Assembly: GCA_040403535.1 (NCBI GenBank)
Contig: JBBAKL010000033.1
Location: 1-32,875 of the forward strand
Origin: JAHEYG01 sp040403535
Lineage (GTDB): Bacteria; Bacteroidota; Bacteroidia; B-17B0; Aurantibacillaceae
Length of the DNA: 32,875 nt
Direction: 5' to 3'
Under the pieces are notes generated by a model. That model did no database searches and had not been told where the DNA came from. It saw only the letters and a list, made by a program, of their open reading frames with translations. Below are positions 16,410-24,531 of the stretch, piece by piece. Numbering within the stretch: the first letter of the stretch is position 1; each line of letters opens with the position of its first letter. The position numbers and the translations under genes are program-made.

Positions 16410-16682
16410 ACCACGTTCTTCAAGTAATTCTCGAAGGTCTTCAACAATTTCCAAGCCAAGTAAATGGATTTTGTTTCGATACTTTTTTGAGAATGGGTCC
16501 ACTATTAATTCGAAACCTATTGTGCCAAAAAACAAAAAGTGAATTGCATTTGGTGTAATGCCATAAAGGTAAATACTCATTAAACTTAAATAGGTAAGCA
16601 GAAGTACCCTGGCCCCGATGTTTCCAGTGAACCAGTTGGCATATTTCACAAAATACATTGTTGCTCTATACTTATTCATCAT
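16404..16682 (-). CDS. Unrecognised small membrane protein
   Basis: About 92 residues with two hydrophobic segments (IGARVLLLTYLSLMSIYLYG and AIHFLFFGTIGFELIV) between charged ends. The C-terminus LGLEIVEDLRELLEERGL is an acidic helix. The likely start is the double ATG (MMNKYRAT, 16677-16682) overlapping the stop of the upstream gene. A start ten codons earlier would overlap more and adds nothing recognisable. It is probably translated with the 220-residue protein upstream. The function is unknown; small two-helix membrane proteins occur as toxins, holin-like proteins or defence effectors, but nothing here decides. Confidence 0.55.
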   Translation of the reverse strand: MMNKYRATMYFVKYANWFTGNIGARVLLLTYLSLMSIYLYGITPNAIHFLFFGTIGFELIVDPFSKKYRNKIHLLGLEIVEDLRELLEERGL

Positions 16683-17334
16683 GTAGTTGTAATGAGTGTC
16701 GAACAAAAGCAATTACCACTTCATTTTTCTCATTGATTCCTGCAATGAAGGATGGCATATTGGCTCGGAGGTCAGTTACTTTTATTTGAACGAAAGATTT
16801 GATTCTAAAGTATAAGTCAGTGTATTCATCTTCGTGCAGAGTTTCTTTGAGATTGTATTCAAACGTTTTTCGCTTAATTGATTTCACTTGCAAAAAATCA
16901 GATTCTTTGCTAACAGCATTTTTAAAGCATTCAGTTAGGAATAAAGCTGAAAATGGTTTCGTGTGAATTGATGTGTACGGAATTTTCTTAAAGAGAAAAG
17001 TAGAAACCATTCTTCGGTAAAAGTGTGATTTTTCCTGGATGAAATTCCCATTTTCATCAAGAAGCAGTGATGAATAGAAAAACTGCCTAGCCATTTTACA
17101 CGTTTTTAGTGTCCGAGCATATTCAGTAAGTTTCTGATTTACTTCATTCATGTCAAGGAATGGCTTTTGCTCTTTCAATGTTAATTCAGGAAACGGATAC
17201 TGGTCCAAAACCCAATCAGGTATTGAGGAAGTAATGAATACCTTTTTGTTTTCATAGGCATATTCAAGTTGTAGATGAAACGCATCTTTCTTTCCGACAG
17301 CAAAAATTTGACGTGTGACCACGAATGTTTCCAT
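16672..17334 (-). CDS. Unrecognised element protein
   Basis: A 220-residue soluble, basic, mixed alpha/beta protein with no family I recognise. It starts METFVVTRQIFAVGKKD and contains SIPDWVLDQYPFPELTLKEQ, a tyrosine-rich helical middle and VIAFVRHSLQLHDE at the end. It is the rightmost gene of the element and, together with the small membrane protein, is transcribed away from the right end. Its 5' side faces the structured non-coding segment at 17372-17515, which may carry its control region. Confidence 0.55.
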   Translation of the reverse strand: METFVVTRQIFAVGKKDAFHLQLEYAYENKKVFITSSIPDWVLDQYPFPELTLKEQKPFLDMNEVNQKLTEYARTLKTCKMARQFFYSSLLLDENGNFIQEKSHFYRRMVSTFLFKKIPYTSIHTKPFSALFLTECFKNAVSKESDFLQVKSIKRKTFEYNLKETLHEDEYTDLYFRIKSFVQIKVTDLRANMPSFIAGINEKNEVVIAFVRHSLQLHDE

Positions 17335-17617
17335 GTTTTTTTTCGATTTTAGGTTAGTAAAAAGAAAAAGGGACCCTCCCTATATAACGGGAAGCGAAAT
17401 TGAGGCTACAAAACCAAGTAAAAGGGCTTCATCTGGGAATTTGTACTGAAATTCTGGCTTCAAGTTGCATTTGATTGCAACCAGGCTAAAAAAACTCCGT
17501 TATATAGAGGGGTGTTTGTTCTCTGTTTACAAATTTTAGGCGGAGCTTACAGGAAAAGAAGTAATTTCACCCTCGATACCATCGTTCTTTAAAAAAGGAG
17601 CAGAAAAGTGGCACTTT

Positions 17618-17638
17618 GTTGACCTGGGAGTTGACCTG
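17618..17638 (-). repeat. Right-end AGGTCAAC repeats (probable recombinase arm sites)
   Basis: Read on the minus strand this is CAGGTCAACTCC-CAGGTCAAC, identical to 3284-3303 at the left end apart from one extra C between the two units. The two ends thus carry the same pair of sites in inverted orientation. Confidence 0.55.
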
Positions 17639-17650
17639 ACTGACCAAGAG

Positions 17651-17676
17651 CCCTTAAACCCATTGATATTCAAGGG
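17651..17676 (-). repeat. Right-end stem-loop, inverted relative of the left-end terminator
   Basis: On the minus strand it reads CCCTTGAATATCAATGG then GTTTAAGGG; the left stem-loop (3171-3195) reads CCCTTGAATCCGAATGG then TTCAAGGG. The stem here has one mismatch and no T run on the plus side. It lies 11 bases inside attR. Confidence 0.5.
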
Positions 17677-17687
17677 AGACAGAGAGA

Positions 17688-17701
17688 CCCTCTTTCTCCG
17701 C
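17688..17701 (+). repeat. Right attachment site (attR)
   Basis: CCCTCTTTCTCCGC repeats the tRNA-Ser 3' end (3120-3133) with one difference (T for C at 17693). It is followed ten bases later by a strong terminator hairpin of chromosomal character. It marks the right edge of the element, whose length between repeats is 14,568 bases. Confidence 0.75.
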
Positions 17702-17710
17702 TCAAAATTA

Positions 17711-17735
17711 AAAGTCCCGCAATGCGGGACTTTTT
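17711..17735 (+). terminator. Rho-independent terminator, probably the original tRNA-Ser terminator
   Basis: AAAGTCCCGC and GCGGGACTTT form a perfect ten-base stem with a three-base loop, followed by a T run. It lies directly beyond attR with no gene nearby to serve on the plus strand. Before integration it would have lain about ten bases after the tRNA, where a tRNA terminator is expected. Confidence 0.85.
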
Positions 17736-17825
17736 GCTTTTACAACCTACAAATTAGCTCTAATTACATCACTTTTTTCGTCAAATTACCTTGTTGATTT
17801 CTGGGGATAAATATTAATTATCCCG

Positions 17826-17857
17826 TTGAAGGATTTTATACGTTTAATTTAACTTTG
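17826..17857 (+). promoter_or_regulatory. purL promoter
   Basis: TTG at 17826-17828 and the exact -7 box TAACTTTG at 17850-17857 are 21 bases apart, in full agreement with the Bacteroidota promoter pattern. The start codon of purL is 36 bases downstream. Confidence 0.75.
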
Positions 17858-17892
17858 TCCCTCAGAATTTTACTCATTTAACCAGAATTCAA

Positions 17893-20800
17893 ATGATTCA
17901 TTTTTTCGGCAATAAAACTAATACGGTTTTCGCTGTTCAGATCAACACGCAACTTTCAGATAACGACATTCAAAAATTGAATTGGTTATTTGGCAAAGCA
18001 TCAAAAATTGACAAAACTGTTTTAAACGAAACGTTTGTTGGTCCACGTGCCACTATGGTTACTCCCTGGAGTACCAATGCAGTTGAGATAACCCAAAATA
18101 TGGGAATAAGCGGAATTATCCGTATCGAAGAATTTGAAAAAGTAAATTCCGATTTTACGGATTTTGACCCGATGTTATCCCAAAAATATAAGGAACTGAA
18201 TCAGGAGATTTTCACCATCAATATTAAACCGGAACCTATTCTGGAAATTAGTGATATTGACGCTTACAATAAATCGGAAGGATTGGCGCTAAGTCCGGAA
18301 GAAGTAGATTACCTCAACAATTTATCAATTAAAATTGGTAGAAAACTTACCGACTCCGAAATTTTCGCGTTTTCACAAGCTAATTCAGAACATTGCCGTC
18401 ATAAAATTTTTAATGGAACTTTTGTAATCGATGGTGAAGAAAAACCGACTTCACTTTTTAAACTAATTAAGAAAACATCTGAAACCAACCCCAACGATAT
18501 AGTATCGGCCTATAAAGACAACGTTGCTTTCATTAAAGGTCCTAAGGTTACTCAATTCGCACCTAAAACTGCCGATAAACCGGATTTTTACGAAGAGAAT
18601 GAATTTGAATCCGTTATTTCTTTAAAAGCTGAAACACATAACTTCCCTACCACTGTAGAGCCATTTAACGGTGCTGCAACCGGATCAGGCGGAGAAATTC
18701 GCGACCGCTTAGCAGGTGGTCAGGGCTCCTTACCGTTAGCAGGAACCGCAGTTTACATGACATCGTATTCGCGACTGGATGATAACCGGGAGTGGGAAAA
18801 AGGCATGCAGGAGCGTAAATGGTTATATCAAACTCCAATGGATATCTTAATCAAAGCCTCCAATGGTGCTTCTGATTTCGGTAACAAATTCGGACAGCCA
18901 TTAATTTCAGGCTCTGTTTTAACCTTTGAACACGAACAAACCGATCATATCAAAAACACAAAAAGAAAATTGGGTTTTGATAAAGTAATTATGTTAGCCG
19001 GAGGAATCGGCTATGGAAAAGTAAATCAGGCTCTCAAATTAAAACCAAAAGCCGGCGATAAGATTGTTATTCTTGGTGGCGAAAACTACCGCATCGGAAT
19101 GGGCGGCGCGGCAGTATCATCAGCCGACACCGGCGCATTCGGCTCAGGAATTGAACTGAATGCCATTCAACGTTCTAATCCCGAAATGCAAAAGCGGGCA
19201 GCGAATGCTATTCGTGGTTTAGTGGAAAGCGATAATAATCCAATTATTTCAATCCATGATCATGGCGCAGGCGGACACTTAAATTGTTTATCCGAATTAG
19301 TAGAAGCAACAGGCGGTGTGATTGATATGGACAAACTACCTGTAGGAGATCCTACTCTTTCAGCAAAAGAAATTATCGGTAACGAATCTCAGGAACGAAT
19401 GGGACTGGTAATTGGAGAAAAGGACATGGAAACACTTAAGCGCATTGCTGAACGCGAACGTTCGCCAATGTATCAGGTAGGTGATGTTACAAACGATCAT
19501 CGCTTCACTTTTGTTTCAAAAACAACCGGATTAAAACCGATGGATTATGATTTGGCCGACTTCTTTGGAAGTTCACCAAAAACCATCATGAATGATAAAA
19601 CAACCAACCGTGAATTTTCAAATTTAAATTACATTGCTTCACAAATTCCGGCATATTTAAACAACGTATTACAGTTAGAAGCTGTAGCGTGTAAAGACTG
19701 GTTAACCAATAAAGTTGACCGATGTGTAGGTGGAAGAGTTGCAAAACAACAATGCGCAGGTCTCTTACAATTACCGTTAAATAACGTTGGTGTAATGGCT
19801 CTTGATTTTAAAGGTAAGGAAGGCATTGCTACTTCTATTGGTCATTCTCCTGTGTCGGCAATAGTAGACCCTGTCGCCGGCTCGCGCAACGCAATTGCAG
19901 AAGCGCTCTCGAACATTGTATGGGCACCTTTAAAAAACGGATTACAATCTGTTTCACTTTCTGCCAACTGGATGTGGCCGTGTAAAAATGAAGGAGAAGA
20001 TGCCAGATTATACGAAGCTGTTAAAGGCTGTTCAGATTTTGCTATTGAATTAGGAATCAATATTCCAACCGGCAAAGATTCGCTTTCTATGAAGCAAAAA
20101 TATCCAAACGATGAAGTGATTTCTCCTGGTACCGTTATCATTTCCGCAGCGGCAAATTGTTCGGATATCACAAGAGTTGTTGAACCTGTTTTAAAGAAAA
20201 ATGGTGGAAACATTTATTACATCAACCTTTCTCAGGACACATTTAAATTAGGTGGTTCTTCATTTGCTCAAATTTTAAATCAAATCGGTAATGAAGTGCC
20301 TACTGTAAAAAACTCAGCTTATTTTAAAACCGCATTTAATTTACTTCAGAACTTAATTAACGAAGGAAAAATTAATGCAGGGCACGACATTGGCAGCGGT
20401 GGTTTAATCACTACCCTTCTCGAATTGTGTTTCTCTAACGTGAATATTGGCGCTGAAATCGATTTAAGTGCGCTCAATGAAATTGATTCGGTGAAAGCTC
20501 TGTTTAACGAAAACATCGGTGTTGTATTTCAGGCAGAAACATCCGTTGAAAGTATTTTCGCTCAAAACAACATTCAAATATTTAAAATTGGAACAGTACG
20601 TGAAGGCAATCAGCTGGTAATTAAAAACCACAGCGACTCCTTTAACTTTAATATTTCTGAAACCAGAGATACCTGGTATAAAACGTCGTTCCTTTTAGAT
20701 TCAAAACAATCCAGAAATGGAATGGCGAAGGAGCGTTACTCCAACTATAAAAATCAGCCTTTACAATTCAGTTTCCCTAAGCAATTCAATGGAACCATTG

Positions 20801-21576
20801 AATCATCAGATGTTCCGGCAGGAAAACGCCCTAAAGCTGCTATCATTCGCGAAAAAGGAAGTAATTCAGAACGTGAAATGGCCAATGCCATGTATTTGGC
20901 TGGATTTGACGTAAAGGATGTTCACATGACCGATTTAATTTCGGGAAGAGAAACATTAGAAGATATTCAATTCATAGGGGCTGTTGGAGGTTTCTCCAAT
21001 TCGGATGTTTTAGGTTCTGCTAAAGGATGGGCCGGTGCGTTTTTATACAATGAAAAAGCAAATACCGCTCTTAAAAACTTCTTTAAACGTGAGGATACTT
21101 TATCTGTTGGTATTTGCAACGGATGCCAGTTGTTTATGGAACTGGAATTAATCAATCCGGAGCATGAAGTTCATGGTAAAATGCACCACAACACATCTCA
21201 GAAGCACGAAAGCGGATTTACCTCTGTAAAAATTCAGAAAAATAATTCAGTGATGTTGTCGAGCTTAGAAGGTGCGACTTTAGGTGTATGGATTTCTCAC
21301 GGCGAAGGGAAATTTAAATTGCCTTATTCTGAAGACAAATACAATATTGTTGGCAAATACGGTTATGAAACTTACCCTGCCAATCCTAACGGATCCGATT
21401 TTAATACAGCTATGATGTGTGATAAAACCGGAAGACATTTGGTAATGATGCCACACATCGAACGATCTATTTTTCCATGGAATTGGGCACATTATGCGGA
21501 AGGCAGAACGAACGATAAAGTTTCCCCATGGCTGGAGGCCTTTGTGAATGCATGCAAATGGTTAGCTAAAAAATAA
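17893..21576 (+). CDS. purL: Phosphoribosylformylglycinamidine synthase (FGAM synthetase), single-chain
   Basis: A 1227-residue enzyme of purine biosynthesis that turns FGAR, glutamine and ATP into FGAM. It has the long single-chain architecture of Bacteroidota and Proteobacteria: a PurS-like N-terminal part, a linker with FSQANSEHCRHKIFNG, two AIRS-type ATP-binding halves (AETHNFPTTVEPFNGAATGSGG motif; SIHDHGAGG; PTGKDSLSMKQK; GHDIGSGGL), and a C-terminal class I glutaminase. The glutaminase shows the catalytic cysteine C1075 in GICNGCQ and the histidine-glutamate pair in MPHIERSIFPW. It is intact and is the first chromosomal gene beyond the element, with its own promoter. Confidence 0.98.
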   Translation: MIHFFGNKTNTVFAVQINTQLSDNDIQKLNWLFGKASKIDKTVLNETFVGPRATMVTPWSTNAVEITQNMGISGIIRIEEFEKVNSDFTDFDPMLSQKYKELNQEIFTINIKPEPILEISDIDAYNKSEGLALSPEEVDYLNNLSIKIGRKLTDSEIFAFSQANSEHCRHKIFNGTFVIDGEEKPTSLFKLIKKTSETNPNDIVSAYKDNVAFIKGPKVTQFAPKTADKPDFYEENEFESVISLKAETHNFPTTVEPFNGAATGSGGEIRDRLAGGQGSLPLAGTAVYMTSYSRLDDNREWEKGMQERKWLYQTPMDILIKASNGASDFGNKFGQPLISGSVLTFEHEQTDHIKNTKRKLGFDKVIMLAGGIGYGKVNQALKLKPKAGDKIVILGGENYRIGMGGAAVSSADTGAFGSGIELNAIQRSNPEMQKRAANAIRGLVESDNNPIISIHDHGAGGHLNCLSELVEATGGVIDMDKLPVGDPTLSAKEIIGNESQERMGLVIGEKDMETLKRIAERERSPMYQVGDVTNDHRFTFVSKTTGLKPMDYDLADFFGSSPKTIMNDKTTNREFSNLNYIASQIPAYLNNVLQLEAVACKDWLTNKVDRCVGGRVAKQQCAGLLQLPLNNVGVMALDFKGKEGIATSIGHSPVSAIVDPVAGSRNAIAEALSNIVWAPLKNGLQSVSLSANWMWPCKNEGEDARLYEAVKGCSDFAIELGINIPTGKDSLSMKQKYPNDEVISPGTVIISAAANCSDITRVVEPVLKKNGGNIYYINLSQDTFKLGGSSFAQILNQIGNEVPTVKNSAYFKTAFNLLQNLINEGKINAGHDIGSGGLITTLLELCFSNVNIGAEIDLSALNEIDSVKALFNENIGVVFQAETSVESIFAQNNIQIFKIGTVREGNQLVIKNHSDSFNFNISETRDTWYKTSFLLDSKQSRNGMAKERYSNYKNQPLQFSFPKQFNGTIESSDVPAGKRPKAAIIREKGSNSEREMANAMYLAGFDVKDVHMTDLISGRETLEDIQFIGAVGGFSNSDVLGSAKGWAGAFLYNEKANTALKNFFKREDTLSVGICNGCQLFMELELINPEHEVHGKMHHNTSQKHESGFTSVKIQKNNSVMLSSLEGATLGVWISHGEGKFKLPYSEDKYNIVGKYGYETYPANPNGSDFNTAMMCDKTGRHLVMMPHIERSIFPWNWAHYAEGRTNDKVSPWLEAFVNACKWLAKK

Positions 21577-21795
21577 ATTGCAGCCGGATGATTTAGTTTA
21601 TCTAATATCATTCACAGCATAACGCTCATTATGGTTTATCTATTTACCTAATTCTGCCGGTTTATTCATACTCCTTTAATTTCGCACTGTTTTTATGTCT
21701 TTGTTATACATGTTAACTAGGAACATCTGATAAGAATCATTAAACTTTTTGCTAGCTGCATACTTAATATCAATACCTTTACAAAAAAACTACTT

Positions 21796-23208
21796 ATGAA
21801 TAAAAATCTACTTAAAAAGACAGGTTTGTTTGCTTTGGCATTATCTTTTGCTGCAGCAACATTAAACGCACAAGCACCTACACCGGATTTATTACATTAT
21901 AAATTTGGTGGGACCGGAACGACAGTAACCAATTATGCGAGTTCACCACCAAGCGGAACTGCAACAGGTACAATTATTGGTGCGCAAACGCAAACAGGAA
22001 CAATTGGCTGTATGAATGCACTTGTTGGAACCGGCGGCACAAGCACAAGCGATTATGTTAATACCGGATGGGCTCCGAATTTAACCGGCTCATGGACGAT
22101 CTCATTTTGGAGTTCAAACATTCAACCAAGTTCAACTCTTTGGTATATTTTTGGTGATGCAAATTCAGGCAGTTTCCGTTGTTTTACAAATGGTGTTGCA
22201 GGTGCAAATAACTGGATTTTAAGAGGCGGTTTTACAGATGTGCTTATAACCGGAGCTGCAACAACTACCTCTAACATGGTTACATTTGTTTACAATCAAA
22301 CAGCAGGTAACATTACAGGTTATATAAATGGTGTGGCAACAGTAACGGTTGCACAAACTTCTGCGCCTATTAATGGTGCAGGTCCATTTAAAATAGGAGG
22401 GTACTCGTCTAATTCCGGCTTAAGTCCAAATGGATTAATGAGCGATTTCAGAATTTACACAAGCGCATTAACCCCAACTCAGGTATTAAGTTTATACACT
22501 TCTATGAACACTCCTACCCTAAGTATTTCAGGCACCAACACCATTTGTGCAGGTCAATCAACTACCTTAACTGCTAATGGAACAACTACCTATTCATGGA
22601 CGACAGGCTCAACGACTTCAACTGCAGTTGTTACACCATCCGTTACCACTTCCTATCAGGTTGTAGGAACAGTTGGATCTTGCACGGTATCATCTCCTGC
22701 TTACACCGTTAATGTAAATGCTCTACCTACTCTTACATTAACTGCTTCCATGAATACTACCTGTGTTAATGCGGGCACAATAGCTTTAACAGGTTCACCG
22801 GCAGGTGGCGTATACACCGGTACTAACGTTGCCGGTAATGTTTTTACCCCGGGTGCAACAGCAGGAACTTTTACTCCTGTTTATTCCTATACTAACTCCG
22901 GAACAGGTTGCAGCAACACGGTAACAATATCAATCGTTGTTGATTTATGTACTGGTATCAATTATTTAGCTAATGATAACGGTATTGAACTCTCTCCTAA
23001 TCCAACAAATGGCAAGTTCGTTATAGAGTTCAGAAACAATCTTCCGAAAGAAATAAAAATTATCGATGTATTAGGGCGCACTATTGACACAGTATTCAGC
23101 AGCGATGAGAAAGTATCTTTTAATATGGAAAATTTAACTGCTGGTGTTTATTACGCTATTGTTAATGTAAATAACAATACCACCAACATTAAATTTATTG
23201 TAAAATAA
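21796..23208 (+). CDS. Secreted LamG-type protein with type IX secretion sorting domain
   Basis: A 470-residue exported protein. The signal peptide (1-25) ends LNAQ. Residues about 28-212 are a concanavalin-like LamG/laminin-G fold (LLHYKFGGTG, WTISFWSSN, NITGYINGV, LMSDFRIYTSALTPTQ). Next come two Ig/PKD-like threonine-rich beta modules (ICAGQSTTLTANGTTTYSW and the stretch to about 385). The C-terminal 80 residues are a type A Por/T9SS sorting domain (IELSPNPTNGKFVIEF, IKIIDVLGR, LTAGVYYAIVN). It should be exported to the periplasm by Sec, then cross the outer membrane by type IX secretion and attach to the surface. The ligand is unknown. A TTG/TACCTTTA pair (21749, 21774) may be the promoter, and a strong terminator follows. 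Confidence 0.9.
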   Translation: MNKNLLKKTGLFALALSFAAATLNAQAPTPDLLHYKFGGTGTTVTNYASSPPSGTATGTIIGAQTQTGTIGCMNALVGTGGTSTSDYVNTGWAPNLTGSWTISFWSSNIQPSSTLWYIFGDANSGSFRCFTNGVAGANNWILRGGFTDVLITGAATTTSNMVTFVYNQTAGNITGYINGVATVTVAQTSAPINGAGPFKIGGYSSNSGLSPNGLMSDFRIYTSALTPTQVLSLYTSMNTPTLSISGTNTICAGQSTTLTANGTTTYSWTTGSTTSTAVVTPSVTTSYQVVGTVGSCTVSSPAYTVNVNALPTLTLTASMNTTCVNAGTIALTGSPAGGVYTGTNVAGNVFTPGATAGTFTPVYSYTNSGTGCSNTVTISIVVDLCTGINYLANDNGIELSPNPTNGKFVIEFRNNLPKEIKIIDVLGRTIDTVFSSDEKVSFNMENLTAGVYYAIVNVNNNTTNIKFIVK

Positions 23209-23223
23209 AAACAACTTACCTAT

Positions 23224-23252
23224 AAAAAGGCGGGAAATTTCCCGCCTTTTTT
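23224..23252 (+). terminator. Rho-independent terminator after the LamG gene
   Basis: AAAAAGGCGGGAAA and TTTCCCGCCTTTTT form a long perfect stem with essentially no loop beyond the A/T centre, ending in T residues, 16 bases after the stop codon. Confidence 0.88.
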
Positions 23253-23310
23253 ATTTAAAATAGGATCATCACACTTGCTGCATTATTTGTTTTTTATATG
23301 TTTGTAAAAT

Positions 23311-23946
23311 ATGATCAGAACACATTATTTCATTTTCGCACTAATTTTAAACTTAATGGTTAGTTTCGTGTCTGCCCAAAAAGCAGATTCTATACCTGAC
23401 TTTAAAATCGCATGATGGTTTTCGTTGGGGGATCGCAGCACAGCCAGCACCTTTGGAGATGAAGGTAACGGCATTGAATGCGGCGGTCAATTCAGAATAC
23501 AAATGAGTAATGCCATCAATAACGACTGGTTTTTCGATTACATCTCCATTAACGTTTATAACAAAGTTTGAAGCGAATATTATCACATTGGCTGTTTTGT
23601 TTTATCCGTTTGCAAAACTACAATAACCGAAACTTATTCAACCCTATATTTTAGCCGGAGATTGTTTTGATTATAACACAATGACCACCATAAGATGCTT
23701 CCATTACCAAAGATCGCTGGGGTTCTGCGGTTCAGGCCGGTTTAGGAATGCATTTCAATATTACTTCGCGTTTTGACATCAGTTTAATGAGTCAGTATAT
23801 TTTCATTTTACAGAGACACTTCATGTAGATACCGATTCAAACTCTATTGAAATTCACAAAAAAAAGAAAACGGCTTACAAGGTCATTTATTAACTAAGGT
23901 TAGTATGAATTATAAAGTATTCAGAATATGGAAAAGAAAAAAATAA
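23311..23946 (+). pseudogene. Decayed outer-membrane beta-barrel protein gene (first of two)
   Basis: The frame from ATG 23311 gives a clear signal peptide (MIRTHYFIFALILNLMVSFV, then SAQ). It is broken by in-frame TGA at 23413 and 23569, then by several frame changes. Coding sense continues across frames: STASTFGDEGNGIECGGQFR, NDWFFDYISINVYNKV, SEYYHIG, PYILAGDCFDYNTMTTI, TKDRWGSAVQAGLGMHFN, SRFDISLMSQYIF, FTETLHVDTDSNS and LLTKVSMNYK. This is the amphipathic pattern of an outer-membrane barrel of roughly 210 residues. The stop at 23944-23946 overlaps the start of the second decayed gene. Flanking genes are intact, so assembly error alone is unlikely. Confidence 0.75.
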
Positions 23947-24501
23947 CTTCCGTTTTTATTCTTGTCCTATTTGTAATAGCGTAATTTGCACAAGTAAAAA
24001 AAATTATCCTTCCCGGTTTAATTCGTGCAATAGGAACCATCATTCCTTCCAAAATGCTTGGAAATAATGGTACGTACTTTTATTTACATGGTAATTTGTA
24101 AGTGTATTACAATAAGCGTGTATCATTTTGCGGCGACATATACAGTTTTACCGGTTCCATTAATAAAACATCTGATTCTGATTATAACCACACTGTTTTT
24201 TTAAGGTTTATTGGTTCACGTTACTAAAAACCGCAATGATTTGTATTTAGGAATTCAGCCCGGAGGGTCGTTAAACAAACTCAATGCCGGAGTACATGGA
24301 ATTAAAAACAAACAAACAGGCGTTAACCCTGTATTCTCTGCTGCCATTGGCGATAATTTCTACGTGAGTCGCTTTATTAATTTCTTTATACAAACCCGAT
24401 TAATTATTGGTGAACACAGTGATGATGTGCACAAAGATTTATCTGGATTGCGTTTATCTGCCGGATTAAGCTTTAACATCAATGCTTTAAGGGAGAAATA
24501 G
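23928..24501 (+). pseudogene. Decayed outer-membrane protein gene (second of two)
   Basis: ATG 23928 begins a signal peptide (MEKKKITSVFILVLFVIA, TAA at 23982, then FAQV). TAA at 24099 and a frame change near 24200 break it again. The last 90 codons are open to 24501 and give HVTKNRNDLYLGIQPGGSLN, NPVFSAAIGDNFYVSRFINF and LRLSAGLSFNINA, with alternating hydrophobic strands of a barrel C-terminus. Only this last part would appear as an open frame, but it lacks a start signal and secretion sequence. I see it as a remnant, not a 96-residue gene. Confidence 0.75.
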
Positions 24502-24531
24502 TCTACTTTTGATTTTCTGTTTTAATCTGGA

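Larger units (their letters stand above)
17335..17687. other. Non-coding right end of the element with structured segment
   Basis: No gene is visible. ACCCTCCCTATATAACGG (17373-17390) is nearly an exact inverted copy of CCGTTATATAGAGGGGTG (17497-17514), the core CTATATAACGG being perfect, with about 106 bases between. Inside are two perfect hairpins, GAATTT/AAATTC and GTTGCA/TGCAAC. Further right are the AGGTCAAC repeats and a stem-loop ahead of attR. It could be a folded RNA, a replication or transfer origin for the Rep-like protein, or recombination DNA. Confidence 0.55.

Noticed and set aside
3136..17687. CRISPR arrays or insertion sequences in the element
   Set aside because: No regularly spaced repeats and no transposase frame with short terminal repeats were seen.
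23413..23571. TGA codons as selenocysteine or recoding sites
   Set aside because: The gene also has frame changes, its neighbour has TAA stops, and no SECIS-like hairpin stands out after the TGA codons; decay explains all.
24211..24501. A stand-alone 96-residue protein
   Set aside because: It is the tail of a decayed outer-membrane protein gene whose signal peptide and first half lie upstream in other frames.
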